DNA of 64,000 nucleotides from Epithemia pelagica. Lineage: Eukaryota > Bacillariophyta > Bacillariophyceae > Surirellales > Surirellaceae. The notes beneath the pieces are model-generated. The model made no database searches, had not been told where the DNA came from, and worked only from the letters and a program-made list of their open reading frames with translations. Shown here piece by piece: positions 18,032 to 28,429 of this stretch; the stretch's first letter is position 1; every line of letters starts with the position of its first letter. The stretch spans positions 1,860,001 through 1,924,000 of the forward strand of contig OX337232.1 of assembly GCA_946965045.2 (NCBI GenBank), read 5' to 3'. Position numbers and translations under genes: made by a program.

Positions 18032-19495
18032 ATGGCAAGTTCAGGGTCTTTGCAGCATACGCTACGAAGTTTGGATGGCTCAGCCCCATCCGTGAAGAAC
18101 GCCGCATCCGCCATGATGAAGCACTACGATCGGACGGCAGCTGTGGCGGTCACCGAATGGAGAAATGTGCTGAGCACAACAACGAGCTCCCAGCACTTGA
18201 TCTCACTCCTCTATGTGGCCAATGAAGTATTACAAATAAGCAAAAGAAATCGAGGAAACAAATTTCTGGAAGCCTTCTCTGGTATTTTGGGCCAGGCATT
18301 AACGCATATTTGCTCTCAGGATCCTTCCTTGACTGAAAAAGTACGTAGAACTGTAAAGATTTGGGGCGAAAGAAGGGTATTCTCGGTCCGATTTGTTCAT
18401 GACCTCATTAGTGGCCTTGAAAGCTTTCGGTCGCAAGCTGGTTCTGCTCCTTCGGCAGCTGCTGGTTCTCGCTCCACTGGAACCACCAACAGCGGCTCGG
18501 CCGACGCCCATCACAACAACCTACCGAGTGCCCGCCCTACATTTCAGAGGGACGATGATGGGGCTACCTTCTCTCCAATAGAATCAAACCCTTCAGAAGC
18601 TGCAAGCACAGCTCCATCGAGTGAAACCAAAACCTCTGACCAAACCAATGACGACGACGATGAAGGAGATATCATGGACATTCTTGAAGCGCAAGAGAAA
18701 GCCAAAGAAGAAGAGGGAGACGACGACGATGATGATCATGACATTTTCAGATCAGACAATCAACTAAACTTGGATCTTGATCTTGACCAAGTTGGTGCAA
18801 AAGAATCTGATCACTCATCGTCAGCTCAAAAGACATCCAAGCGCCGCTCCTCCACTGCCAGCAATGGTTCGACAGGCAAGCGCCGTCGCCGCAACTCTTC
18901 CACAGGAAGAACAACATTGTCCACAAATAGTTTACTGGAGCTTGCATCTAGCGTCGCAAAATTGCAGGATGACTTTGAAGAATCACAACGAACGTTGGAA
19001 AGGATTGATCGAAACCTTGCCAAAACTTCTGCAGAGGAATTAGAGCAAGTCGTGGGCGATGAACTGTTGGTTGAATTCCGGCAGATTGTACGGTATCAGG
19101 AGCAAATCGTTGACGAGAAGAAGCGATTGTATGACATTGCACAGAAACGAAAGGGTTTGGAACAAGAAGCCATCGCCTACCTCCCTTGGCTGGAGAAGGC
19201 ACTCCAACAGGATGCCGAAGATATCAACTTTTGTACACAATTACAGAAAGACCTGGAAGCCTTCTTACCCATTCACAAAGAACTCAAGAAAGCACGTGAT
19301 ATTCGGAGGGCCGAAGAACAAAAACGCATCGAAATGGAAGCCGAAAAAGACCGCATTCGGAAAGAAAAGGAAGAAAATGAACGATTTCGTCAGGAATCTC
19401 TCAAGCGACAAACTGAGCAAAACGACGGTATGGTATGGAACCCAACGACAAGAGAATATCAACAACTGGATACAAATGAATCATGGAGGGACTAG
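18032..19495 (+). CDS. CID-domain transcription factor, RTT103/RPRD1 (CREPT) family
   Basis: Family members bind the phosphorylated C-terminal domain of RNA polymerase II and link termination to CTD dephosphorylation. Residues about 5-135 form a CID (SLQHTLRSL..., LLYVANEVLQISKR, IWGERRVFS). A Ser/Ala/Asp-rich acidic linker with a basic KRRRRNSS patch follows. Residues about 300-470 form a long coiled coil (LASSVAKLQDDFEESQRTLERID; Glu/Arg-rich end), as in RPRD/CREPT proteins. The C-terminus MVWNPTTREYQQLD resembles a short aromatic motif found in nuclear splicing proteins. It is single-exon and 487 residues long. Confidence 0.82.
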   Translation: MASSGSLQHTLRSLDGSAPSVKNAASAMMKHYDRTAAVAVTEWRNVLSTTTSSQHLISLLYVANEVLQISKRNRGNKFLEAFSGILGQALTHICSQDPSLTEKVRRTVKIWGERRVFSVRFVHDLISGLESFRSQAGSAPSAAAGSRSTGTTNSGSADAHHNNLPSARPTFQRDDDGATFSPIESNPSEAASTAPSSETKTSDQTNDDDDEGDIMDILEAQEKAKEEEGDDDDDDHDIFRSDNQLNLDLDLDQVGAKESDHSSSAQKTSKRRSSTASNGSTGKRRRRNSSTGRTTLSTNSLLELASSVAKLQDDFEESQRTLERIDRNLAKTSAEELEQVVGDELLVEFRQIVRYQEQIVDEKKRLYDIAQKRKGLEQEAIAYLPWLEKALQQDAEDINFCTQLQKDLEAFLPIHKELKKARDIRRAEEQKRIEMEAEKDRIRKEKEENERFRQESLKRQTEQNDGMVWNPTTREYQQLDTNESWRD

Positions 19496-19562
19496 AACGG
19501 GTATAGGATCAGAGGGAACGATTCTGATGCAGTTGCGTACGCAACATTTGATTTTTATAAAA

Positions 19563-21689
19563 TTATTGTAGCTTTTCTTTGACTCTGAAACTGACACACA
19601 CTCGCAGTTGGCGCATGGCAACGCTTCCTGCATTAGCCACGTGTTGGATCTCAGCCTTTAGACCAAACTCCTCGCACACCCTTTCCAACACTTGACGTGT
19701 TCGAAGGCAAGTTGGAAACTCATGATCCGCGGCAAAGTCGTACCAATGACACTCTCCACCATCAGGTTTCATGACAGGGAGCAATGCTTTCAAGAACGCT
19801 ACCCCGCCATCTCCCGTCCCCAAGTCTCCGTCATGGGATCCCTCTTTTGGCCTTGGTGCAACAATACGGTCATAATGTCGACGGGGAAGGGTTGGAAGGA
19901 TTTCTAGGACATCTCCATGTATGATTTCCAACCGGTCGGCCGCTCCTCCGCACTTGATACCCTTGTTGCGTTCTAACATTCGCTTTGATCGCAAAGCACA
20001 TTGGACCGCAATCTCATTCTGTTCAATGGCCGTTACCGAAAGAGCTTCCGTTCTTCCAGCAATTTGCATTGCGTCCATGCCCACTCCACAGAAAAGCACC
20101 AGGACGTGTTCTCCTCGTGCCACTTGCTGACATAATCGAAGTCTTTCTTGTCCCATTCGTGGAGTGAAAAATGTATGGGTTAAATCTACGACGCATTTGA
20201 TTCCGTACTCGCTATGAGTTGTGATGAGAGGCGATCGATCTGCCCCTGCAATTATCTGGAAGCCCCCTTCACCTGGTGCACGTTCCGGTCCCTGCATGTT
20301 CGACTGGCGGACAACAACTACCCGAATAGCCTTATTCCGTTGCATGATTGCTTCCCCAATCGCACGTTGTTCTTCCTCGTTGGTTGTTGCAATTGCATGT
20401 AACACAGCGATATCTCCAACAATGTCAAAACTGCGAGGTATTCTCCACTCACCAGGCAAGGACGAAGAAACGGATTCATTATCGACGATCTCGGGATCCC
20501 ATTTATTCACATCATCATCGAATTCATCTACTACAGTTGACATGCCTCGGACAGATAGAACAAATCGATCTATCTTCGACCAATTTCTTTCATGTCTCTC
20601 GTTAACCAAGGATGCTAACCACTCTGCGACTTCTGGGTCTTGTTTCCTGTTCCTAGTACCATAAAGCGGCGTTCCGTTCGGCATACAGAGAGGCATTTCT
20701 AATCCTTCATCGCCCCAAATGGCCACGATAAAACGCGATCCATCGTGTTGGTCATTGTCACATGTCCACGTTGTCAGACCAACGTTTTTGAATGCTGGTC
20801 GAGCAGCATCCATTAAAGCTGATGCTGATTTCAACGATCGACAGGCGACGTGCAGAATAAATGGTTCGAAACGCAGCCATACTGATTGGTCCACTTCATC
20901 ATTTACTTTCTTGTCCTCCATGGAAGCTGTCTGGTCTCTTGTACCAGTTTGACTGGGCCATGCCTCACTTTCTTTACTCATACCGATAGGCGACAAATCA
21001 GCCTTCTCCCCGCGATCTGAAGAAGTGGCCATCTGAGATTCTGTTTTCTCATTCTCAAGCAAGTGATCATACTGACCAATAGGACGAATTGGGTCTCCTC
21101 CACCCGATGGGTCCGACTCAAGTGATGAAAGGTCAAAGTATCGATCAGGGTCTCTAATCAAGTCATGGGAAACACGGTATCTCACAAAATGTGGTTGATA
21201 TTGCTGTTGCGGTGTCGTAACTGAAGACCCTAACTCAGTTTCTTTGTTGTCGCTATCCGTTGAGACGACGACACGAGCAAGGTTGTGGGATGATTTGACT
21301 CCTCGTCCCCGATATAGAAAACACCGTCCAGCGCAAGAGCTTGTTGTATAGAAGCAATCAAACTTTTCATTAATCAATCCACAAATCTCTACTGCCTTGG
21401 GGTCAATACGACCAGCCGAAGATTTGTCACGTTTCCCCATGACCTGATTCTTGCTGTTCTGAAAGTTTTTGACATGTCGTCGTCGTCGGTTCTTCCCATG
21501 CTGTTGTTCCAGAAAAGATCTCCCATCAAGGGCAGCTCCTCCGGATTCTCTACTCTCTCCCAGAGAGGTTACTAACGGAGCAACGTGTTCCATTCGGGCG
21601 GTGCTACGGCGCTGTTGCCGATGTTCATTGTTCATCGTCGAACAAACATCGACTGGGGTATAATTTAACCCCAACCCTAACTGTATCAT
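19563..21689 (-). CDS. Fused wybutosine enzyme: TYW3 domain plus TYW2/Trm5-like domain
   Basis: Wybutosine is the tricyclic base at position 37 of eukaryotic tRNA-Phe. TYW2 transfers an aminocarboxypropyl group from SAM and TYW3 then methylates the product. Residues about 85-350 are TYW3-like (INEKFDCFYTTSSCAGR; FEPFILHVACR; NVGLTTW). Residues about 420-705 are a class I SAM-binding Trm5/TYW2 domain (FFTPRMGQERLRLC; VLVLFCGVGMDAMQIA; IEQNEIAVQCALRS; YDRIVAPRPK; DGGECHWYDFA). The order places successive pathway steps in one chain, as in the plant TYW2/TYW3 fusion. A separate kelch TYW4 domain is not seen. The second domain could instead be a Trm5-type m1G37 enzyme. ATG 21689 is used; ATG 21635 is an alternative. 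Confidence 0.82.
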   Translation of the reverse strand: MIQLGLGLNYTPVDVCSTMNNEHRQQRRSTARMEHVAPLVTSLGESRESGGAALDGRSFLEQQHGKNRRRRHVKNFQNSKNQVMGKRDKSSAGRIDPKAVEICGLINEKFDCFYTTSSCAGRCFLYRGRGVKSSHNLARVVVSTDSDNKETELGSSVTTPQQQYQPHFVRYRVSHDLIRDPDRYFDLSSLESDPSGGGDPIRPIGQYDHLLENEKTESQMATSSDRGEKADLSPIGMSKESEAWPSQTGTRDQTASMEDKKVNDEVDQSVWLRFEPFILHVACRSLKSASALMDAARPAFKNVGLTTWTCDNDQHDGSRFIVAIWGDEGLEMPLCMPNGTPLYGTRNRKQDPEVAEWLASLVNERHERNWSKIDRFVLSVRGMSTVVDEFDDDVNKWDPEIVDNESVSSSLPGEWRIPRSFDIVGDIAVLHAIATTNEEEQRAIGEAIMQRNKAIRVVVVRQSNMQGPERAPGEGGFQIIAGADRSPLITTHSEYGIKCVVDLTHTFFTPRMGQERLRLCQQVARGEHVLVLFCGVGMDAMQIAGRTEALSVTAIEQNEIAVQCALRSKRMLERNKGIKCGGAADRLEIIHGDVLEILPTLPRRHYDRIVAPRPKEGSHDGDLGTGDGGVAFLKALLPVMKPDGGECHWYDFAADHEFPTCLRTRQVLERVCEEFGLKAEIQHVANAGSVAMRQLRVCVSFRVKEKLQ

Positions 21690-22060
21690 AGCCCGGATAG
21701 CTACCTCTCTTAGCTACAGTAGATAGAGGAGTAGTCTCCTCCCTAATCGAGGAGTATGAATCATAGATCATGATGCGGAAAAGAGAAGGGAACGTCCCTC
21801 CTCTCTTTTGCGAATTAGGCGTATTGGATAGAGAAGTAACACCAAACGCGAGAGAAAAGGAAGGAGATGAGCAATCGCTCAGGTCACACCACTCTGTTTT
21901 CAAGAATAGAATGGATTGCCGACATATCTAATCTCCGATTTCGGCCACATTTTGAGCAAAGTAGTCAGTCCAAAAGGTTGTGCGGAATTGAGACTTGATG
22001 ATGAATAACGGATTCAACCTCTCACAGTATTTTCAGTGCCTATGAAAAAAACCCGGGAGC
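21690..22060. other. Intergenic between two minus-strand genes
   Basis: The stretch holds the 5' region of the wybutosine gene and the 3' end of the cyclin gene. A short GAGGAG/CTCCTC inverted repeat lies at about 21726-21752. Nothing else is recognised. Confidence 0.4.
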
Positions 22061-22963
22061 TCATGCCTTTTCACGTCCTTCACAGTGACGCAAAACTCTC
22101 GCGATGCGTTCTTTGGCAGTTTTGGTCGCAGTGTCATCATTCTCGAGGGACGAAAGGCATCCAAGGATAAGATTGGTCATTGTTGATGGAACACTTTCTT
22201 CCACCGCTAAAACCAATGCAGCCATAGCCAGTGACAATACTGGGACTGTCAGGGAGCGGGACGAATATACGGCGACATAGTTTAGTATGGACGAAGAGCG
22301 ATTGGTCATCCGATGCCATTGTACATCAGCCAAATTCGATTGTTGCTGCTCTTGAAGAGAGAGCACAAGAGCCACCACCGCACGATGAGGATGACAAACA
22401 CACACATCAAAACCAAGCCATCTCAAAACATGCTGTTCTGCTGCCACAAGTCTCTCTTTCATGGCCCAATACGTTCCATCCAAAGCGGGCGGGTCTTTTT
22501 TCCATTGTAACACACAATGATGGCTGGATGAACCTGATCCAGAAGCATTTTTGTTCTTGCGCTCGATTCTATCTCTCTTCTCCCAGGATAACATGTGACT
22601 TATATTGATGAAGTCACGAAGACGCCGTGGCTCTTCTTCTGTTTTACATGCCAAGCAAATGCAACTGACCAGAATCAATTGGCCATTGAAGGTTTGCGGT
22701 TCCTCTGAATTATGTCCCAATTGGGTTATATTGTCATGTTCGGATGAAGATTTTGTATTTTGATGGTTCGTTGAATAGAAGTATCGGTGTAGGAGACATG
22801 CGGCTGTGAAAGTGGTTTCCTTTGACAATCGCAGTACATGACAGGCCATCAAAAGAGCTGAGACCATGGGGATCATCGCGTTGTCGTGTTCCTCCTCGAA
22901 ATCCTCCGACATCGTCCCGAAAACCTGTGGAAGCGGAGGTCTCCGTGAGAAGTTGGTCGTCAT
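22061..22963 (-). CDS. Cyclin, L/Q-like transcriptional-type
   Basis: This is a 300-residue cyclin-box protein. The first cyclin fold shows TTFTAACLLHRYFY, then LACKTEEEPRRLRDFINIS, the conserved K-x-E-E-x-P-R-R-x-R-D-x-I-N segment of L- and Q-type cyclins. YWAMKERLVAAEQHVLRWLGFDV and CHPHRAVV follow, as in cyclin L (LGF...HPHK) and CCNQ. A second fold occupies about residues 215-295. Such cyclins activate CDK11- or CDK10-type kinases in splicing and transcription. A linker rich in Ser/Asn (about 130-150) interrupts the first fold. No RS domain is present, which favours a CCNQ-like protein over cyclin L. Confidence 0.75.
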   Translation of the reverse strand: MTTNFSRRPPLPQVFGTMSEDFEEEHDNAMIPMVSALLMACHVLRLSKETTFTAACLLHRYFYSTNHQNTKSSSEHDNITQLGHNSEEPQTFNGQLILVSCICLACKTEEEPRRLRDFINISHMLSWEKRDRIERKNKNASGSGSSSHHCVLQWKKDPPALDGTYWAMKERLVAAEQHVLRWLGFDVCVCHPHRAVVALVLSLQEQQQSNLADVQWHRMTNRSSSILNYVAVYSSRSLTVPVLSLAMAALVLAVEESVPSTMTNLILGCLSSLENDDTATKTAKERIARVLRHCEGREKA

Positions 22964-23246
22964 TGTCGTTGGCCCTTGGTCTTGTCGTCATGGTACTGTT
23001 TTTAGACGGACTGACTGACGGACCAGAGCAAACCAGTTGGGGAGTCTGATCTTTACACCCAACCAAACAACTGTGAATCACGACTTGATCTGGGAATGGA
23101 TACGACTACAGTAAAAGCGATTTGTATTTCAAAAAACCAGGTCGCATTACCCGCGAAAAATAATCCCCCCCAGGTGTTGCACACATCATCATTCAGCAGC
23201 TCACAAAACAGACATCGTTCGAGAGAAAAACAAAAAGAGCAACATA

Positions 23247-24665
23247 ATGGTTAACACAACTCGTCAGCAACCAAAGAAAGAGCAAGTTGACTATGCAGCC
23301 ACTAATTCGATGATAAAGGAATCAACTGGGTTGAAGACAGCCTCGATGAACCGCACTAATCATAAGCAACCAAAGAGGAAGCAGGTCGCCACGACACCCA
23401 CTACTGCTGTCAGCAAGGATGCAACTCGGTCAAAAACAAGTTCGACAGATCGCACTGGCCGCCAGAAACCAAATAAGACGGGCGTCGATTCCTCAACCAC
23501 AACAGTCATCAGGAAGGAACCAGTAATATCGAAAACATTACCTACGGGTCGTACTGCAAAAACAAACCGGTGTTTCAAGCGCACTGTTACAATTGCCGAT
23601 GACACGGTTCGAACACTCGAGGAAGCCGAGGAGTTTTACTTGAAGCATAAGGAGCTTATTGATGAAGTAATTGAACTTGCTGGTGACATCCCATACGTTG
23701 GTCAATATGTCAGGGCCGTCGAGATCTTCTTGGAATTTGCGGTCAAGTATGGCAAAGATTTGGTCTACCTTGAGAAGCTACTGGACGGACTGGCCAAGGG
23801 GAAGTTGGTCGTGAAAACGGAAAAGGCAATTCAGCTAACAAAGGACTTTGCCCTAAAAGATGTCAAGATGACAATACAAAAAACGGCTAAGCCTTCAATA
23901 TCCGGCTATGGGACCTTGGTTGCAAAACTGGACAATTCGCACACACTTGCTGCGAAGGTTCATATAAGCAAAGATGATTCAGAGTCAAAGGTATGGCGCA
24001 TTGGAGGACGTGTGATTAGCGATTTGAGGTTACCCATCCTGCCGCAAAAGGAATCTCTCTCTCTGAAGAATTCCAACATCAACCTGGAGGTCAACACACA
24101 AACCATGGAGTGGATCTGCACTGTCACAGAAAACATTGCGCTTGAGAAATCTGAGTCGAATTCAATGTCTCTTGTTTTCGGAAATGAGGTCAATAGTTTC
24201 CAGAACGCGATGGTTGATATGACGGTCGATACCTTGAGCAATGACGCCAAGAACTCCACAATCACAGCCTATGACCTTGTGGCTAGTGTGGTTGAAACTG
24301 CCTGCTTCAAAAGCACACCATTGTTCATGAAGATGAAGAAAACTCTCGATAGTGTGGTGCGGGTTGTTTCTGCATCAATATATGCACAACCGTTTTCTTC
24401 TGGCGATGTGATCATTGAGATGGATGTCACCAATAAGAAGGGCGATATTTCCAAGATGTATTTTCTTCAGATACTTTCAGATAATAAAAGTGGAAGGAGA
24501 GAAGTGGCACTGGTTCTCGGCCCAGATTTTTCCCGATACATCGCGTCCACGAATGCTGTGGTCAAAATGAAATGGGGACCATTGAACGGTACGATACTTA
24601 GATTCCGGAGCGGAGATTTCTTGAATGCGGCTTCAATAGATAGTCACAGCCAGAGTAAAGGATGA
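23247..24665 (+). CDS. Unknown protein with triple N-terminal repeat
   Basis: I do not recognise this 472-residue protein. The first about 100 residues are three imperfect repeats of about 33 residues, each starting T-x-x-(Q/K)-Q/K-P-(K/N) and ending with a basic Lys/Ser/Thr stretch and an Arg (…NR, …DR, …GR). An amphipathic helical region follows (EEAEEFYLKHKELIDEVIELAG, then VGQYVRAVEIFLEFAVKYGKDL), which could contact membrane. Residues 200-465 look like a beta-rich domain. There is no signal peptide. Four copies of a 10-nt repeat follow directly after the stop. Confidence 0.7.
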   Translation: MVNTTRQQPKKEQVDYAATNSMIKESTGLKTASMNRTNHKQPKRKQVATTPTTAVSKDATRSKTSSTDRTGRQKPNKTGVDSSTTTVIRKEPVISKTLPTGRTAKTNRCFKRTVTIADDTVRTLEEAEEFYLKHKELIDEVIELAGDIPYVGQYVRAVEIFLEFAVKYGKDLVYLEKLLDGLAKGKLVVKTEKAIQLTKDFALKDVKMTIQKTAKPSISGYGTLVAKLDNSHTLAAKVHISKDDSESKVWRIGGRVISDLRLPILPQKESLSLKNSNINLEVNTQTMEWICTVTENIALEKSESNSMSLVFGNEVNSFQNAMVDMTVDTLSNDAKNSTITAYDLVASVVETACFKSTPLFMKMKKTLDSVVRVVSASIYAQPFSSGDVIIEMDVTNKKGDISKMYFLQILSDNKSGRREVALVLGPDFSRYIASTNAVVKMKWGPLNGTILRFRSGDFLNAASIDSHSQSKG

Positions 24666-24704
24666 CCAAAATAGACCAAAATAGACCAAAATAGACCAAA
24701 ATAG
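24665..24704 (+). repeat. Four perfect copies of a 10-nt repeat abutting the stop codon
   Basis: ACCAAAATAG is repeated four times directly after the TGA of the upstream gene, in its 3' UTR. The sense-strand copies contain TAG stops in one frame. Confidence 0.9.
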
Positions 24705-25099
24705 TTCTCTTTCTCTACCTCCTCCTACCTAGCTACGCTACAGTTTGCCATCTTTCGGGGCTGTACAGCCAACCATGAACCACGACTCACCCAGTTCCGC
24801 ATTTCATCTGCAAGTCGTAAAACTTATCTGGCAATGGGCCAGGTTTACAAACACTCTTATCCGTTCTCATCATATTCTCGCTGAGTTTTGTCTTTCGCTC
24901 AACACGACTGCCCCATAAATGCGACTGGATCGATTTTCTGGGGAAAGTATGCGTTTTTAGAACCGTTAAGAACCATGCCCTCGATCGCTGCCGCGCGTCA
25001 AAGCGCCCATAAAAAAGGCAACAGAGCATCATCCTCGCTCATCTTATCGCAACACTACTGTAAAACTAGCGAAACAACAGAAAAACGATCCCCACGCAA
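24705..25099. other. Intergenic upstream of the first VWA gene
   Basis: Nothing recognised beyond pyrimidine-rich CTCCTCCTACC sequence at about 24715-24730. It probably contains the promoter of the VWA gene. Confidence 0.4.
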
Positions 25100-26444
25100 A
25101 TGACAGCACACAGAAACGAAACCAGGATCAAGAGCACCATGACAGATTCCGATATCCCCCTTGTCTACGGAACACCAATACCTCCTCCAACTGGCGCAAA
25201 CCCAGCTGCCAGCGCTCCAATTGTCGATACTTCAGGACGTCCAAACTTGCAATCGGCCACGAGACTAAATGGAGGGAGAAGTTCTCGTTTTACGCTCCCC
25301 ACTGATAATGAAAATGTGGAAATAACTGAGCGAACAATCCAGAGCTTGATGGATCAAGGTTTCACAAGAGGCTTGGCGGAATCTCTAAGACGAAACAAGA
25401 TGGCGTTTCCCTTGTCTATCTGGATCGTTGACAACAGTGGATCCATGCAACACCAAGATGGCCACCGAATCCTCGAAATACAGAAAAAGAAACAACTGAA
25501 GCTTGTGCCGTGTACCAGATGGGCAGAAATGCAGCAAACTGTCGAATATCATGCTTTGATGGCGGCAAAACTTCAATCACCAACCATTTTCCGGTAAGTC
25601 AAATCGACCTCACAGCAAATTTGTAGTGATGCTTTCCTGCCACTAACTGTATTTGGAAAGGCTTCTGAACGATCCTGGTCGGTCAGCTGGGGAGCAACAG
25701 TTTTCAGTTGCAGAGCGAGGACCATCGCTTATCGACGAAGATCTTGCTGTGGCACAACAAACAATGATCAACGCCTCTCCCGGTGGGGTGACACCCCTAG
25801 TCCCTCATTTGCAAGAGGTTCGCAACAACGTCTTGGCTCTCGAGCCTGACTTGCGAAAAAATGGCACCAAAGTTGTGTTAGTGATGGCGACAGATGGCAT
25901 CCCCACAAACAATCGAGGATTGTCCGATTCCGTTGTCAAGCAACAGTTTGTTGAGGCGCTACGAGCCTTTGAGGGACTGCCTGTTTGGGTTGTTGTGAGG
26001 TTATGCACCGATGAAGAAGAAGTCGTTGACTTTTGGAACTCTTTAGATGAACAATTAGAACTCAGCTTGGAGGTACTAGATGATTTTGCATCGGAAGCCG
26101 CTGAAGTACATGAACACAACAAATGGCTCAACTACGGACTGCCCTTGCATCGCATGAGAGAAATGGGATTCCACAATCGGCTGTTTGATTTGTTAGATGA
26201 GAGAAAACTCGATAAGGGTGAGCTTCGGGAGTTTTTCCGTCTTTTATTCGGAGACGGTAAGATGGACGGTGTAACTGATCCTGAACTGGATTGGAAGAGT
26301 TTCTATCATGATATATCCAAACTGACGGAAAAAGAGGAAAAGACATGGAACCCACTGACGAGACGGGTGCAGCCTTGGATTGATCTCAAACAACTTAAGA
26401 AAGATTACGGAGGTGGTTGGTTTTCAGAAATATTCGGGATGTAG
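25100..26444 (+). CDS. VWA-domain protein, paralogue 1 (two exons)
   Basis: Exons are 25100-25593 and 25661-26444, with a 67-nt GTAAGT...AAG intron splitting an Arg codon, giving 425 residues. After a Pro-rich N-terminus there is a short UBA-like helix pair (SLMDQGFTRGLAESL, about residue 80). A von Willebrand A domain follows with a full MIDAS: DNSGSM (about 110), the Thr in GGVTPL and ATDG. The C-terminal part (LPVWVVVRLCTDEE..., LNYGLPLHRMREMGFH, RLFDLLDERKL) is shared by all three paralogues. Soluble VWA proteins of this kind are metal-dependent binding scaffolds; its partner is unknown. ATG 25139 (MTDSDIPL) aligns better with paralogue 2 and may be the true start. Confidence 0.85.
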
Positions 26445-26934
26445 ATGGGAAAGAAAAAATGATTGTTTACTTACAGTAGTGGAAATTCTTAAACAGCTGA
26501 CAGTCCATTCGTAGCTTTCCGATGCTTATTATCTCATTGTGATCTGTTCTATGAGCGAATAAAAACATTAGGATTGTTTGAGTCGAGGTACATTTTTTAG
26601 GTGAAGATCGGAGATTGATGGCGACACTTAACAACTGGCAAATTCTCGACGGAACGGTCCATTGTGTATAAACGAACCTAGACCAACGGTGAACATTCGC
26701 CGATAGATGCTGGGTAGAGTCCGTATGTATAGCGTCTATTGAACATACTTGATAGACACACTCTTCGTGTTAAGATGATTCCTTACTAGGAGTAGCAAGG
26801 TAGCTATGGATAGCAGCAACCCCAAACGCGGAATTAAACGCGTGTCAATTGTCAATCCCGTTCACGACTTCTTGCCGTAACGCGACTTCTTTTTTGACTT
26901 CCGAGCTTCCGAAGGTTTTCTCATAAAAAGAAGA
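26445..26934. other. Intergenic between tandem VWA genes
   Basis: No gene or repeat is recognised. It contains the 3' end of paralogue 1 and the promoter of paralogue 2. Confidence 0.4.
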
Positions 26935-28214
26935 ATGAGATCAAAAGCGAAAACAATGACGGACCCTGATATTCCTCTCGCGAACGCAGTCCCCATCCCT
27001 CCTCCTATCAACCCAGCATATGACGCTGCGAGTGCTCCCGGATCATATCAAAACGAACGCCAGAGCCAGATAGATCTCTCATATTCACATTCCGATGGAT
27101 TGGACGAGAGTAAAGTGATGGGTACGTTGATGGAACAGGGCTATACGAGAGGATTGGCAGAAGCGATGATCCGCAGTAAGCAGACATTTCCACTTCGTAT
27201 TTGGGTGGTGGACAACAGTGGATCAATGCAGCACGTGGATGGTCATCGAATTGTGCAGAAAGACCATCAACTGAAACTTGTTCAATGCACGAGGTGGACC
27301 GAAATGCAGCAAACTGTTGAATATCACGCTTTAATGTCAGCACAGTTACAGTCACCGACTGTTTTCAGGTAGCGATAATATCGTTTCGTCTGGATTTGAT
27401 AAAAATTCTTGACTCACACCGGCTTCTTTGTTTCAGACTTTTGAACAACCCGGGACGCGCCGCCGGAGAACAGCAATTCTCAATCGCACAACGTGGACAG
27501 GCACATATTGAAAGCGACATTGCGGTGGCACAACAGACAATGGAGAGTACGTTTCCTGGTGGTGTAACACCATTGATTCCCCACTTGGAAGAAGTACGCA
27601 GCAATATTTTGGCACTTGAGTCTGAACTGCGAAACACTGGTACCAAGGTTGTCCTTGTCCTGGCGACGGATGGTCTTCCAACAAACAATCGAGGAGTTTC
27701 AGATGGGACTGTGAAACGTCAATTCGTTGAAGCTCTCCGAGCATTGGAAGGATTGCCAGTGTGGATTGTTGTGAGATTGTGCACAGACGAAGAAAATGTG
27801 GTTGAGTTTTGGAATTCCTTGGATGCGCAACTCGAGCTCAGCTTAGAGGTTCTTGACGATTTTGTCTCCGAGGCTGAAGAAATCCATAAGCATAATCCTT
27901 GGCTGAATTATGGATTGCCTCTTCATCGAATGCGTGAGATGGGATTTTACCATCGATTATTCGATTTATTGGATGAGAGGCGGCTTTCCAAGTATGAACT
28001 GCGGGATTTCTTCAGGCTTTTGATGGGGAACGAAAAAATGGCGGATGTTCCAGATCCAGAAGAAGATTGGAAAAGCTTTTACCAACATATATCAAAGCTT
28101 ATCGGCAAGGAGAAGAAAACATGGAATCCGGTCACCAAACTGCTTGAACCATGGATTGACATGAACCAACTAAAGAAAGACTATGGAGGTGGTGGCGGTT
28201 GGTTTTTCTTCTAG
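26935..28214 (+). CDS. VWA-domain protein, paralogue 2 (two exons)
   Basis: Exons are 26935-27368 and 27437-28214, giving 403 residues. The 68-nt intron (GTAGCG...TTTCAG) interrupts the same Arg codon as in paralogue 1. The layout is the same: MTDPDIPL N-terminus, UBA-like TLMEQGYTRGLAEAM, MIDAS residues in DNSGSM, GGVTPL and ATDG, and the conserved C-terminal part ending WIDMNQLKKDYGGGGG. Close sequence identity, tandem order and the shared intron show a local duplication. ATG 26956 is an alternative start. Confidence 0.86.
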
Positions 28215-28429
28215 ATTCCTACCGGACTGTGGAAAGAAGCCGATCGGTGTCTTTTGAGCTATGTATTGGTGTTCAGGCTGGGTTCCGAGAGGCAAATACC
28301 AGTTAACACCAGGAACATAAGTTGAAAAGACATTCTGACTCGGTTGCTGCTCCTTTGAAAGTCTGTCGAGTTCTCGCATGGTAACAGAAATTCCTAAGTG
28401 GACTTCTAAGTGGACTTTGTCCATCTTGT

